Part shown: piece by piece, positions 1 to 6,338 of the stretch | Numbering within the stretch: the stretch's first letter is position 1 | Layout: every line of letters begins with the position of its first letter | The notes under the pieces: generated by a model | What the model was told of the DNA's origin: nothing | The model's database searches: none | What the model saw: only the letters and a program-made list of their open reading frames with translations | Position numbers and translations under genes: made by a program | NCBI GenBank assembly: GCA_030633285.1 | Contig: DAOVTC010000024.1 | Location: forward strand, 1-10,286 | From: Flavobacteriaceae bacterium | Lineage (GTDB): Bacteria > Bacteroidota > Bacteroidia > Flavobacteriales > Flavobacteriaceae | Length of the DNA: 10,286 nucleotides | Direction: 5' to 3'

Positions 1-389
1 GGTGGACCAAAATTCAAAACATTATTTGATACGCCATAATCTTCAATAGGCATTCCATTAGTTTCAAAATCTAATTTACCATTATTATTTGCATCATGAA
101 AACAAACAATGGCATAAGTATTAGGATTTAAAAAATCAAAACTAGCCTTCGAAACGCCATTATTAATTTCTGAAACTATTGATTTTACAGGTTTTTTTTG
201 ATAAAAGTTTTCTTTAGAATCATATAAAGCAAAATAAACTTTTCCCTTATTTGATATAATATTATTAATTATAACATTTACCTGATAATTTTTTTCTTTA
301 TCAGAATTAATTTCTGAAACATTAGAGTTTTGAGCATAACTTACAAAACTGATAACATACATTATAATAATTACTACAATTCTCAACAT
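1..389 (-). CDS. DUF2141 family exported protein (3' end outside the window)
   Basis: The start codon is at 389-387 and 129 complete codons are visible before the window edge, so the C-terminus is missing. Residues 1-19 form a typical signal peptide (basic LR, a hydrophobic stretch, then SYA before Gln20), which suggests export to the periplasm or beyond. Residues 37-129 match the DUF2141 pattern: a beta-rich start (VNVIINNIISNKGKVYFALY), then the conserved block near residues 97-122 with FHDANNNGKLD, GMPIEDYG and SNN. The D/N-rich HDANNNGKLD stretch resembles a calcium-binding loop, but metal binding is inference. Family members are small (about 140-150 residues), so only a short tail should be lost. 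The biochemical function of the family is not known to me. It is divergent from the sigma factor gene, with about 220 bases between the two starts. I found no convincing promoter for it. Confidence 0.85.
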   Translation of the reverse strand, partial: MLRIVVIIIMYVISFVSYAQNSNVSEINSDKEKNYQVNVIINNIISNKGKVYFALYDSKENFYQKKPVKSIVSEINNGVSKASFDFLNPNTYAIVCFHDANNNGKLDFETNGMPIEDYGVSNNVLNFGP

Positions 390-530
390 AATTTTTGTAT
401 TTAAAGGTTAATAAATTTTAATAGTCCAAAATTGTAACATATTAAAGGTTTTAGAAATTTAATCTTACCGAAATGTAGTTTTAATAGGATGAAATGTTGA
501 TTTAATATTTTTATTTAAATTATCATTTAT

Positions 531-559
531 TTTGTATTTAGATTTGATTTGTATATTTG
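531..559 (+). promoter_or_regulatory. Candidate Bacteroidota-type promoter for the ECF sigma factor operon
   Basis: A TTTG at 531-534 (-33 element) is followed after 17 bases by TATATTTG at 552-559, an exact match to the TAnnTTTG -7 consensus described for Bacteroides and Flavobacterium. Transcription would begin near 565, leaving a leader of roughly 45 bases before the GTG start at 610. The near-palindrome ATTGTAACAAT (560-570) lies directly on the predicted start site. This is consensus matching only; the primary sigma factor rather than the ECF factor itself would be expected to read it. Confidence 0.55.
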
Positions 560-609
560 ATTGTAACAATTCATATAAATTTACTACTTATAATTAAATC
601 AGCTACTAA

Positions 610-1104
610 GTGACAAAAGAACTGGAAAAGAAATTTGTTTCAGAATTAGAAAAAAATCAAGGCATCATTCACAAAGTTTGTAGATCATATACAAATAGTG
701 AAGCTGCTCATAAAGATCTATTTCAGGAAATAACAATCCAACTTTGGAAAGCTTATCCAAAATTTAGAGGGGATTCAAAATTTAGCACATGGATGTATCG
801 TGTTGCTTTCAATACTGCTATTTCTCTTTACAGAAAATCAAAACAAAAAGTTGAAACTTCACCTATTTATGATAATTTAAAAGAATTAGAATATCAAGAT
901 TATGATGATACACATGACAATCAACTAAAACTTTTATACAAAGCTATTCAAAGTTTAAACGATATTGAAAAAGCTTTGGCTTTATTATATTTAGAAGATA
1001 AGAGTTATAAAGAAATATCTAAAGTATTAGGTATTAGTGAAGTAAATGCAAGAGTGAAAATGAATAGAACCAAAACAAAATTGAAAAAAATTTTAAATCC
1101 ATAA
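610..1104 (+). CDS. ECF-like RNA polymerase sigma factor (sigma-70 family)
   Basis: This 164-residue protein has the two-domain layout of an extracytoplasmic-function sigma factor and would direct core RNA polymerase to a specific promoter set. Region 2 spans about residues 14-78, with DLFQEITIQLWKAYPKF (core binding and -10 contacts) and FSTWMYRVAFNTAI. Region 4 spans about residues 108-161, with a helix-turn-helix around SYKEISKVLGISEVNARVKM (132-151). The linker between them (79-107) is acidic. The start is GTG at 610: an in-frame TAA sits immediately upstream (607-609), and the next in-frame Met is residue 62, inside region 2, so no other start preserves the domain. Two bases after its stop begins a membrane protein, presumably co-transcribed and a candidate regulator. 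The target promoters are not visible. The family call is firm, the specific regulon unknown. Confidence 0.93.
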   Translation: MTKELEKKFVSELEKNQGIIHKVCRSYTNSEAAHKDLFQEITIQLWKAYPKFRGDSKFSTWMYRVAFNTAISLYRKSKQKVETSPIYDNLKELEYQDYDDTHDNQLKLLYKAIQSLNDIEKALALLYLEDKSYKEISKVLGISEVNARVKMNRTKTKLKKILNP

Positions 1105-1106
1105 AT

Positions 1107-1721
1107 ATGGAACATTTAGAAGAATTTAAAAATGTATGGAAAAAACAAAGAGAATCTTCAATAAAATTCTCTGAAAATGATATTTATGAAATGGTTCATA
1201 AAAGATCATCATCTATCGTAAAATGGATTTTAATTTTAAGTATATTAGAATTTGTTTTGCCTAATATTATTATTTTTTTTACTGATCATGATACCTCACT
1301 AAAATTTTACGAAGAATATGACTTAATTAATATCATTATAATTTACACAGTAATTCACATACTAGTTATAATTGGTTTTATCTATTTTTTCTATAAAAAT
1401 TATAAAAATATTTCTGCTGAATGCAGTATTAAAGACTTGTTACACAATATTTTAAAAACAAGAAAAACTGTTAAAAATTATATTTATTACAATATTAGTA
1501 TGGCAGCTATTATTGGAATTCATATTTTTTATATGGTATTCAATTCTGATGAATTTATAAACAAATTACCAAATAGCACTAATATGATGACTGTATGGAT
1601 CATTGCTTTGTTAATTTTCGCTTTCGTACTATTTTTATTTTGGGGTTTTTATAGAATTATATATGGATATTTACTTAAAAAATTGAAAAGGAATTATTTA
1701 GAATTACAAAAAGAGGGGTAA
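1107..1721 (+). CDS. Four-helix membrane protein, candidate anti-sigma or partner of the ECF factor
   Basis: This protein of 204 residues begins 2 bases after the sigma factor stop, so the two are almost certainly co-transcribed. A hydrophilic N-terminal segment (about 1-36, with FKNVWKKQ and a lysine/serine-rich part) precedes four hydrophobic segments at about 38-57, 74-97, 126-145 and 163-186. The positive C-terminus (KKLKRNYLELQKEG) fits both ends being cytoplasmic. There is no zinc-containing HxxxCxxC anti-sigma motif and only one cysteine (106). I do not recognise a characterised domain. Similar small membrane proteins sit next to sigma factors in flavobacterial genomes, in my recollection sometimes under misleading enzyme names. 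The adjacency and the short cytoplasmic N-terminus make an anti-sigma role plausible, but that is inference; a transporter-like or signalling role is not excluded. Confidence 0.85.
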   Translation: MEHLEEFKNVWKKQRESSIKFSENDIYEMVHKRSSSIVKWILILSILEFVLPNIIIFFTDHDTSLKFYEEYDLINIIIIYTVIHILVIIGFIYFFYKNYKNISAECSIKDLLHNILKTRKTVKNYIYYNISMAAIIGIHIFYMVFNSDEFINKLPNSTNMMTVWIIALLIFAFVLFLFWGFYRIIYGYLLKKLKRNYLELQKEG

Positions 1722-2342
1722 TTATATAATATCAATATCTCCCTTACCTTCTCTAATAATTTGTATATCATCTTTAGATAAGTCAATAACAGTTGAAGCT
1801 TGATTATCACCATAACCACCATCAATAACCAAATCAACTTTATCTTTCCACTTTTCATAGATTAATTCTGGATCAGTAGTATATTCAATTACATCATCAT
1901 CATCACGAATAGAAGTTGATACAATAGGGTTTCCTAATTCTTTTACTATTTCACGAACTATGTTATTATTTGGTATTCTTATTCCTACTGTTTTTTTCTT
2001 TTTAAAAACTTTAGGTAAGTTATTATTACCATTTAAAATAAAAGTATACGCACCTGGTAAAGCTCTTTTAAGTATCTTATAGGTTGGTGTATCAATTTGC
2101 TTTACATATTGTGATAAATTACTCAAATTATAACAAATGAAAGAAAAATTGGCTTTATCCAATTTAACTCCTTTCAATCTCGCTATTCTTTCAAGTGCCT
2201 TATTATTAGATATATCACATCCCAAACCATAAACTGTATCAGTCGGATAAATTATCAAACCACCATTTTTTAATACGTTTACTGCCTTTTCAATTTCTTT
2301 AGAATTAGGATTTTTATTATAAATTTTAATATATTGTGACAT
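1722..2342 (-). CDS. Sua5/YciO/YrdC family protein (threonylcarbamoyl-AMP synthase family), YciO-like subgroup
   Basis: This protein of 206 residues consists of one YrdC-type domain. The nucleotide/dsRNA-binding fold is marked by GGLIIYPTDTVYGLGCD (27-43), RALPGAYTFIL (93-103), TVGIRIPNN (118-126), DGGYG (174-178) and STVIDL (183-188) with REGKGD near the C-terminus. True TsaC/Sua5 enzymes make threonylcarbamoyl-AMP from Thr, bicarbonate and ATP for tRNA t6A37, using a KxR ... SxN tetrad. Here the first pair reads K57-G-V59 and the second S142-T-S144, so R and N are missing, and the surroundings (KANFSFIC, PIVSTSI) resemble E. coli YciO. Automatic annotation will probably call it L-threonylcarbamoyladenylate synthase, but the YciO group is not an efficient substitute for TsaC. 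It is convergent with the membrane protein gene (stop codons directly adjacent) and divergent from the esterase gene. Confidence 0.9.
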   Translation of the reverse strand: MSQYIKIYNKNPNSKEIEKAVNVLKNGGLIIYPTDTVYGLGCDISNNKALERIARLKGVKLDKANFSFICYNLSNLSQYVKQIDTPTYKILKRALPGAYTFILNGNNNLPKVFKKKKTVGIRIPNNNIVREIVKELGNPIVSTSIRDDDDVIEYTTDPELIYEKWKDKVDLVIDGGYGDNQASTVIDLSKDDIQIIREGKGDIDII

Positions 2343-2368
2343 AAAATTTTAATTACATTTTTAAATTT

Positions 2369-2399
2369 ACATTTATATTTTAATAAACAATATAAATGT
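2369..2399. repeat. Perfect 11-bp inverted repeat in a divergent promoter region
   Basis: ACATTTATATT at 2369-2379 and its exact reverse complement AATATAAATGT at 2389-2399 flank a 9-base spacer. The element occupies the middle of the 75-base gap between the divergent YciO-like and esterase genes, with 26 bases to the former's start codon and 18 to the latter's. It could be an operator shared by both genes or a hairpin in the esterase leader. No exact TAnnTTTG element is visible in the gap, so the promoters are unassigned. Confidence 0.6.
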
Positions 2400-2417
2400 T
2401 CCAATATTTTATATAAT

Positions 2418-3287
2418 ATGCTCAATAGAATTATTTATTTCAGTTTACTGATCTTAGGATTACTTTTTACTTTTTCATGCTCAACAGAAAATGAGATTAT
2501 TGTTGAATCCCTAGAAGAAATTTCTTATTTTGATTTAACCTATGGCTCTGATACGGAGCAAAATTTTGATCTACACTTACCTGCTAATAGAAATATAAAC
2601 ACACCTGTGATCATCCTTGTACATGGTGGTTCATGGATTGGTGGAGATAAGAGTGATATGGATTTGTTTGCAAGTAATATTAAAATTTCAATGCCTGAAT
2701 TTGCAATTGCTAATATCAATTACCAACTTCTTACTTTAACTGAAAACAAACACCCAACACAAATAAATGATATTGTACAACTTTTAATTGAACTCAAGAA
2801 TAAAAGTGTAGAATATCAAATTTCAAATGATTACTATTTTTTAGGAGTTAGTGCTGGTGCTCATTTATCATTATTATTTTCTTATACAAAAAATATAAAT
2901 AATAATATAAAAGCCGTATGCTCAATTGTTGGTCCAACTAATTTTACAGATGAAGCTTATATTAATTCTGGAAATACTGAATTAGAATTATTAGCTACTA
3001 CATTTTTAGGAGATACTTTTCAAAATAACCCTGATTTATACGCTGATGCAAGTCCAATATTCCATGTAAATGAAAATTCTACTCCAACTTTATTATTTTA
3101 TGGAGGAAAAGACCCTTTAATTCCAGTAAGCCAAGGGGAAGGATTAAAAAATAAATTAATTGAATTTAACGTGCAACATGAATATACATTATATCCAAAT
3201 GAAGGCCATGGTTGGGAAGGAATAAATGCAATTGATACTTTTACAAAAATAACTGCATTTTTTAAATCTATCAAAAATACTAAATAA
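2418..3287 (+). CDS. Lipoprotein alpha/beta hydrolase (esterase/lipase family)
   Basis: This protein of 289 residues has an N-terminal lipoprotein signal: a hydrophobic stretch at 6-20 ending in LFTFSC, with Cys21 as the predicted lipidated residue. It should therefore be anchored in the inner or outer membrane, facing the periplasm or the outside. The rest is one alpha/beta-hydrolase domain of the carboxylesterase type: the HGGSW oxyanion-hole motif at 69-73, the nucleophile elbow GVSAGAH at 143-149 (Ser145), Asp232 in YGGKDPLIP, and His264 in NEGHGW. All three catalytic residues are present, so it is likely an active serine esterase; the substrate cannot be told from sequence, with short acyl or acetylated carbohydrate esters plausible. 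The start at 2418 gives a complete signal peptide. It appears to be a single-gene unit that ends at the hairpin terminator at 3289-3312. Confidence 0.93.
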   Translation: MLNRIIYFSLLILGLLFTFSCSTENEIIVESLEEISYFDLTYGSDTEQNFDLHLPANRNINTPVIILVHGGSWIGGDKSDMDLFASNIKISMPEFAIANINYQLLTLTENKHPTQINDIVQLLIELKNKSVEYQISNDYYFLGVSAGAHLSLLFSYTKNINNNIKAVCSIVGPTNFTDEAYINSGNTELELLATTFLGDTFQNNPDLYADASPIFHVNENSTPTLLFYGGKDPLIPVSQGEGLKNKLIEFNVQHEYTLYPNEGHGWEGINAIDTFTKITAFFKSIKNTK

Positions 3288-3288
3288 T

Positions 3289-3312
3289 ACAGGCTCTAAA
3301 ATAAGAGCCTGT
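3289..3312. terminator. Bidirectional hairpin terminator between the esterase and the response regulator gene
   Basis: ACAGGCTCT (3289-3297) pairs perfectly with AGAGCCTGT (3304-3312), giving a 9-bp GC-containing stem with a 6-base loop. It begins 2 bases after the esterase stop, and the response regulator gene ends 28 bases further on from the other side. Both flanks are T-rich in the direction of exit but lack an uninterrupted U run. Position and symmetry fit a shared terminator for two convergent units. Confidence 0.75.
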
Positions 3313-3339
3313 TAATTCTATTTATATTTATCTTTCTTA

Positions 3340-4035
3340 TTACTCTTCAACCAATCTAAAACCTTCGCCATGTATATTTATAATTTCTACTTTTTCGTCA
3401 GGTTTTAAGTATTTACGCAATTTAGCAATATATACATCCATGCTTCTTGATGTGAAATAATTATCATCTCTCCAAATTTTGGTTAATGCTAATTCTCTCG
3501 GTAGCAAGTCATTTTTATATAAAGCCAAGAGTTTTAATAACTTATTTTCTTTAGGTGATAATTTTCTTGGTTCTTCTCCTTGATAAGACAATTGACGTAA
3601 TTTCGAATTTAAATGAAAGTTTCCAATTTTAAATTCAAATTGGTTATCATCTGTTATTTCATCAGTTTTTTTACGCTGCAAAATTGCCTTAATTTTATAT
3701 AACAAAACTTCTGAATCAAAAGGTTTATTCAAATAATCATCTGCACCAACTTGATATCCTTTTAAAATATCTTCTTTCATTGATTTTGCAGTAAGAAAAA
3801 TTATTGGAATTTCTTTATTAACAGTTCTAATATCTTTTGCTAAAGTAAACCCATCTTTCTTAGGCATCATTACATCTAAAATACAAATATCAAAATCTTC
3901 ATTTTTAAATGTTATTAGCCCATCAAGTCCATCTTTAGCAAGCGTAACATCATAATCATTCAATGCTAAATAATCTTTTAAAACAGTCCCAAAATTAGGG
4001 TCATCCTCTACAAGTAATATTTTTTTATTTGCCAT
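3340..4035 (-). CDS. rprY: OmpR/PhoB-family response regulator (RprY-like)
   Basis: This protein of 231 residues has the complete two-domain architecture of a DNA-binding response regulator. The receiver domain (about 4-121) carries the acidic pocket E10-D11-D12, the phosphoacceptor Asp54 in CILDVMMPKKDGF, Thr82 in IIFLTAK and Lys104 in YLNKPF. The C-terminal winged helix (about 133-229) has RKLSPKENKLL, the recognition helix around TSRSMDVYIAKLRKYL, and the wing IHGEGFRLV. The blocks VMMPKKDGFTLA and EIPIIFLTAK closely resemble RprY of Bacteroides as I remember it, hence the symbol. It lies 10 bases downstream of the histidine kinase and is surely its cognate partner, transcribed after it. 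The phased TTAAC array upstream of the kinase is a candidate autoregulatory binding site. Receiver and output domains are intact, and the regulon is unknown. Confidence 0.93.
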   Translation of the reverse strand: MANKKILLVEDDPNFGTVLKDYLALNDYDVTLAKDGLDGLITFKNEDFDICILDVMMPKKDGFTLAKDIRTVNKEIPIIFLTAKSMKEDILKGYQVGADDYLNKPFDSEVLLYKIKAILQRKKTDEITDDNQFEFKIGNFHLNSKLRQLSYQGEEPRKLSPKENKLLKLLALYKNDLLPRELALTKIWRDDNYFTSRSMDVYIAKLRKYLKPDEKVEIINIHGEGFRLVEE

Positions 4036-4045
4036 AATAAGTAAT

Positions 4046-5611
4046 TTAAATTAATGGTAATTTAATTATAAAAGTACTGCCATTGCCCTTTTCGCTTTCC
4101 ACATAAATTTTACCTTGATGTTGCTCGGTTACGCTTTTAACGTAGGAAAGTCCAAGTCCATGACCTTTTACTTTATGAATATTGCCAGTGTGCTCTCTAT
4201 AAAATTTGTCAAATATTTTTTTTTGTACATTTTTTGTCATTCCAATTCCTTGATCTTTTATCTTTATTATAATATTATTTCCAGCATTTTCGGTATATAC
4301 ATCAATTTTTGGAGTTTCATCACAATATTTAATTGCATTATCTAATATATTAGTTATCACGTTTGTAAAATGAAAATCATTTCCCAATATTTCACTTAAT
4401 TCAGCATGTAAATGCGTTTTAATATATCCTTTTTTATCTGAAATAATCAAATCAACATGATTTATAGCTTTATCAATTATATCGTGTAAATCAATAACAT
4501 CTTTACTAAAATCCAATTGATTTTTTTCTAGTTTTGAGATCCTTAAAACATTTTCAACTTGTGCATGCATTCGCTTATTTTCTTGACGAATCATTTCAGC
4601 ATAACGTATAACCTTTTCTTTATCACCTATAATTTTAGGGTTTTTAATAGAATCAACAGCCAAATTAATAGTAGCAATCGGTGTTTTAAATTCATGGGTC
4701 ATATTATTAATAAAATCTGTTTTAATTTTTGAAATTTGTTTTTGTCTTATTAACTGATATAATGCACTAGCAAAAGCCAAAATTATTATAAATATAAATA
4801 AAGCCGATAATAATAAAATCCAAGAAATAGTAGATAATATATATTGTTTTTTCTCTGGAAAACTCACATATAAATTATAATCACTATTCCCATCGCTATC
4901 AACAAATAAAGGAACATTATATGTATATTCGCTTTGCTTTTTAAAATTATTTGATTTAACTTTTGTAATTAAATCATCATCAAAAACACCATATTCAAAA
5001 TTGGTTTTAATATTTCTAGCAATTAATTCATTATCTATATTTAACCTTATTTCATTATTACTAACTCGATCGTGGATAGGTGTTCTTGCCAATATGTTTT
5101 TAAAATAATTTTCAAATTCTAATTTATCATACTTATCTAATCTTCCAACTTTAATAATTCTATCTTTTGGTGAAAGATCGATAAAATCTTTTGAATCAAA
5201 TTTAATTTTTTCAATTTGAGTTTCTTCTCTACTCAAAAAAGTATTAAAATTAATTGTATCTGTATCAAAAGGTGAAATTTGAGTTTTATAATTATTTTCA
5301 ACTATACTTTGACGAAAAGTAAAAATCTCTTTTCTTACAGTATCTATTTGCTGAAAAAAAAAATCTCTTACATTACTTTCTTTAGATTTTTGCAAACTGT
5401 CAAGTAACGGTGCATATTTTGAAATATTATCGTTAAACTCTCTTCTTTGTATATTTTCAGAAACTTTTGCAAGTGCAAACTTTACACTTGTTGAAAATTG
5501 TTTTTCACGTATTTCTACAGAACTTCTAATCCAAAATATTTGAACAGTAACGATGCCTATTAAGGCTATACCCATCAATACGATTAAAAGTACAAAAAGT
5601 CGTTTACTCAT
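4046..5611 (-). CDS. rprX: Membrane sensor histidine kinase (RprX-like)
   Basis: This protein of 521 residues senses a signal outside the cytoplasm and should phosphorylate the adjacent response regulator. Transmembrane helices at about 5-28 and 257-284 enclose a roughly 228-residue extracytoplasmic region with no domain I recognise. There is no HAMP domain: the second helix leads through a short basic linker straight to the dimerisation helix with the H-box NMTHEFKTPIA (phospho-acceptor His306). The ATPase domain follows with the N-box NILDNAIKY (421-429), G1 DQGIGM (453-458), F-box IFDKFYR (466-472) and G2 GHGLGL (483-488). All catalytic boxes are intact. A run of ten T residues encodes FFF at 84-86 of the sensor region. 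The 112-base gap to coaE suggests its own promoter, and the response regulator follows after 10 bases. Confidence 0.93.
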   Translation of the reverse strand: MSKRLFVLLIVLMGIALIGIVTVQIFWIRSSVEIREKQFSTSVKFALAKVSENIQRREFNDNISKYAPLLDSLQKSKESNVRDFFFQQIDTVRKEIFTFRQSIVENNYKTQISPFDTDTINFNTFLSREETQIEKIKFDSKDFIDLSPKDRIIKVGRLDKYDKLEFENYFKNILARTPIHDRVSNNEIRLNIDNELIARNIKTNFEYGVFDDDLITKVKSNNFKKQSEYTYNVPLFVDSDGNSDYNLYVSFPEKKQYILSTISWILLLSALFIFIIILAFASALYQLIRQKQISKIKTDFINNMTHEFKTPIATINLAVDSIKNPKIIGDKEKVIRYAEMIRQENKRMHAQVENVLRISKLEKNQLDFSKDVIDLHDIIDKAINHVDLIISDKKGYIKTHLHAELSEILGNDFHFTNVITNILDNAIKYCDETPKIDVYTENAGNNIIIKIKDQGIGMTKNVQKKIFDKFYREHTGNIHKVKGHGLGLSYVKSVTEQHQGKIYVESEKGNGSTFIIKLPLI

Positions 5612-5616
5612 TATAA

Positions 5617-5624
5617 CAAATTTA
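5617..5624 (-). promoter_or_regulatory. Possible -7 element before the histidine kinase gene
   Basis: Read on the minus strand, bases 5624 to 5617 spell TAAATTTG, an exact TAnnTTTG match. No TTG lies at the right distance upstream; instead the phased TTAAC array occupies 5652-5698, as would suit an activator-dependent promoter. The weak point is that transcription would start at or next to the start codon (5611), giving a nearly leaderless mRNA. Confidence 0.3.
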
Positions 5625-5651
5625 GAATTTCTTTAGTTTATTTTTAATAAT

Positions 5652-5698
5652 TTAACTAATGTTAACGATTCTTACAATTAATTTAACATAATTTTAAG
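5652..5698. promoter_or_regulatory. Helically phased TTAAC repeat array, candidate response-regulator operator
   Basis: On the plus strand, TTAAC occurs at 5652, 5662 and 5683, a degenerate TTACA at 5672 and TTAAG at 5694, so start-to-start distances are 10, 10, 11 and 11 bases. Tandem direct repeats at about one helical turn are the usual binding geometry of OmpR/PhoB-type regulators. The array lies 41-87 bases upstream of the histidine kinase start, in the operon that encodes just such a regulator. Autoregulation by the RprY-like protein is inference, and AT-rich composition makes TTAA cores common. Confidence 0.45.
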
Positions 5699-5723
5699 AA
5701 ATAAACAAATGTTAAAATATCAA

Positions 5724-6299
5724 TTATACCAGTTTTGAGTGGATTTGTTGAACTTGCAATTTACTTTGTTCTAAATCAATATTATAAATTACATACTTTG
5801 AATTAGCAATTTTAAAGCTATCACTTAATTGATTCTTCATTCTTTCTAAAACTTTTGTCTTAGTTGAATTGTCTCGAGCAATTACACGTTTTATTTTTTC
5901 ATTTTTAGGAGCAGTTACTGTAATTATAACATCAAAATTATTCTGCTTATCACTTTCAAAAATTATTGCATTTTCTTGAATTACATAAGTTGATTTTTGT
6001 TTTTTAACCCAATTATTAAAATGATTATCAATTTCAGGGTGAATAATTTTATTTATCTTAAATAATTTTTCTTTATCATTAAATATCAGGTTTGCTAAAA
6101 AATGACGATTTAACTTTTCATTTTTATAAGTCTCATTTCCAAATACATCAATTAATTTATTTTTAATTTTTATCGAAGTATTCATTAATTTCTTAGCCTC
6201 ATCATCAGCATAATAAACAGGAACACCTAATGCCTCAAACATTTTAGCTATAGTAGTTTTACCGCTTCCTATACCTCCTGTTAAACCAATTATCTTCAT
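5724..6299 (-). CDS. coaE: Dephospho-CoA kinase
   Basis: This protein of 191 residues catalyses the last step of coenzyme A synthesis: ATP-dependent phosphorylation of the 3'-hydroxyl of dephospho-CoA, in the cytoplasm. The P-loop GLTGGIGSGKTT is at 5-16. The substrate-site acidic residues follow in YYADDEAKKLM (Asp32, Asp33), with HPEI at 87-90 and the basic segment KIKRVIARDN (135-144), where family members have an R-x-x-x-R-D-N-like lid motif. Length is slightly below the usual 195-205 residues, but all core motifs are present. It starts 39 bases after the YbbR-like gene stop. The nusB - yajC - YbbR - coaE order is, to my knowledge, common in flavobacteria. It is the last gene before the two-component operon. 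Confidence 0.95.
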   Translation of the reverse strand: MKIIGLTGGIGSGKTTIAKMFEALGVPVYYADDEAKKLMNTSIKIKNKLIDVFGNETYKNEKLNRHFLANLIFNDKEKLFKINKIIHPEIDNHFNNWVKKQKSTYVIQENAIIFESDKQNNFDVIITVTAPKNEKIKRVIARDNSTKTKVLERMKNQLSDSFKIANSKYVIYNIDLEQSKLQVQQIHSKLV

Positions 6300-6338
6300 T
6301 TTATTAAGTTAAATAATCAAAGTTTAAAAACTAAAATA

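Noticed and set aside
420..440. Possible minus-strand promoter for the DUF2141 gene (CAATTTTG near 434-427)
   Set aside because: It has one mismatch to the -7 consensus and no -33 TTG at a proper distance, so it is no better than chance in AT-rich DNA.
4115..4345. Plus-strand open frame of 76 codons
   Set aside because: It lies wholly within the ATPase domain of the histidine kinase on the other strand, whose motifs are intact, and its product has no recognisable domain.
5706..5713. AACATTTG on the minus strand as an alternative -7 element for the histidine kinase
   Set aside because: It has one mismatch to the consensus and would place the TTAAC array downstream of the transcription start; kept only as a weaker alternative.
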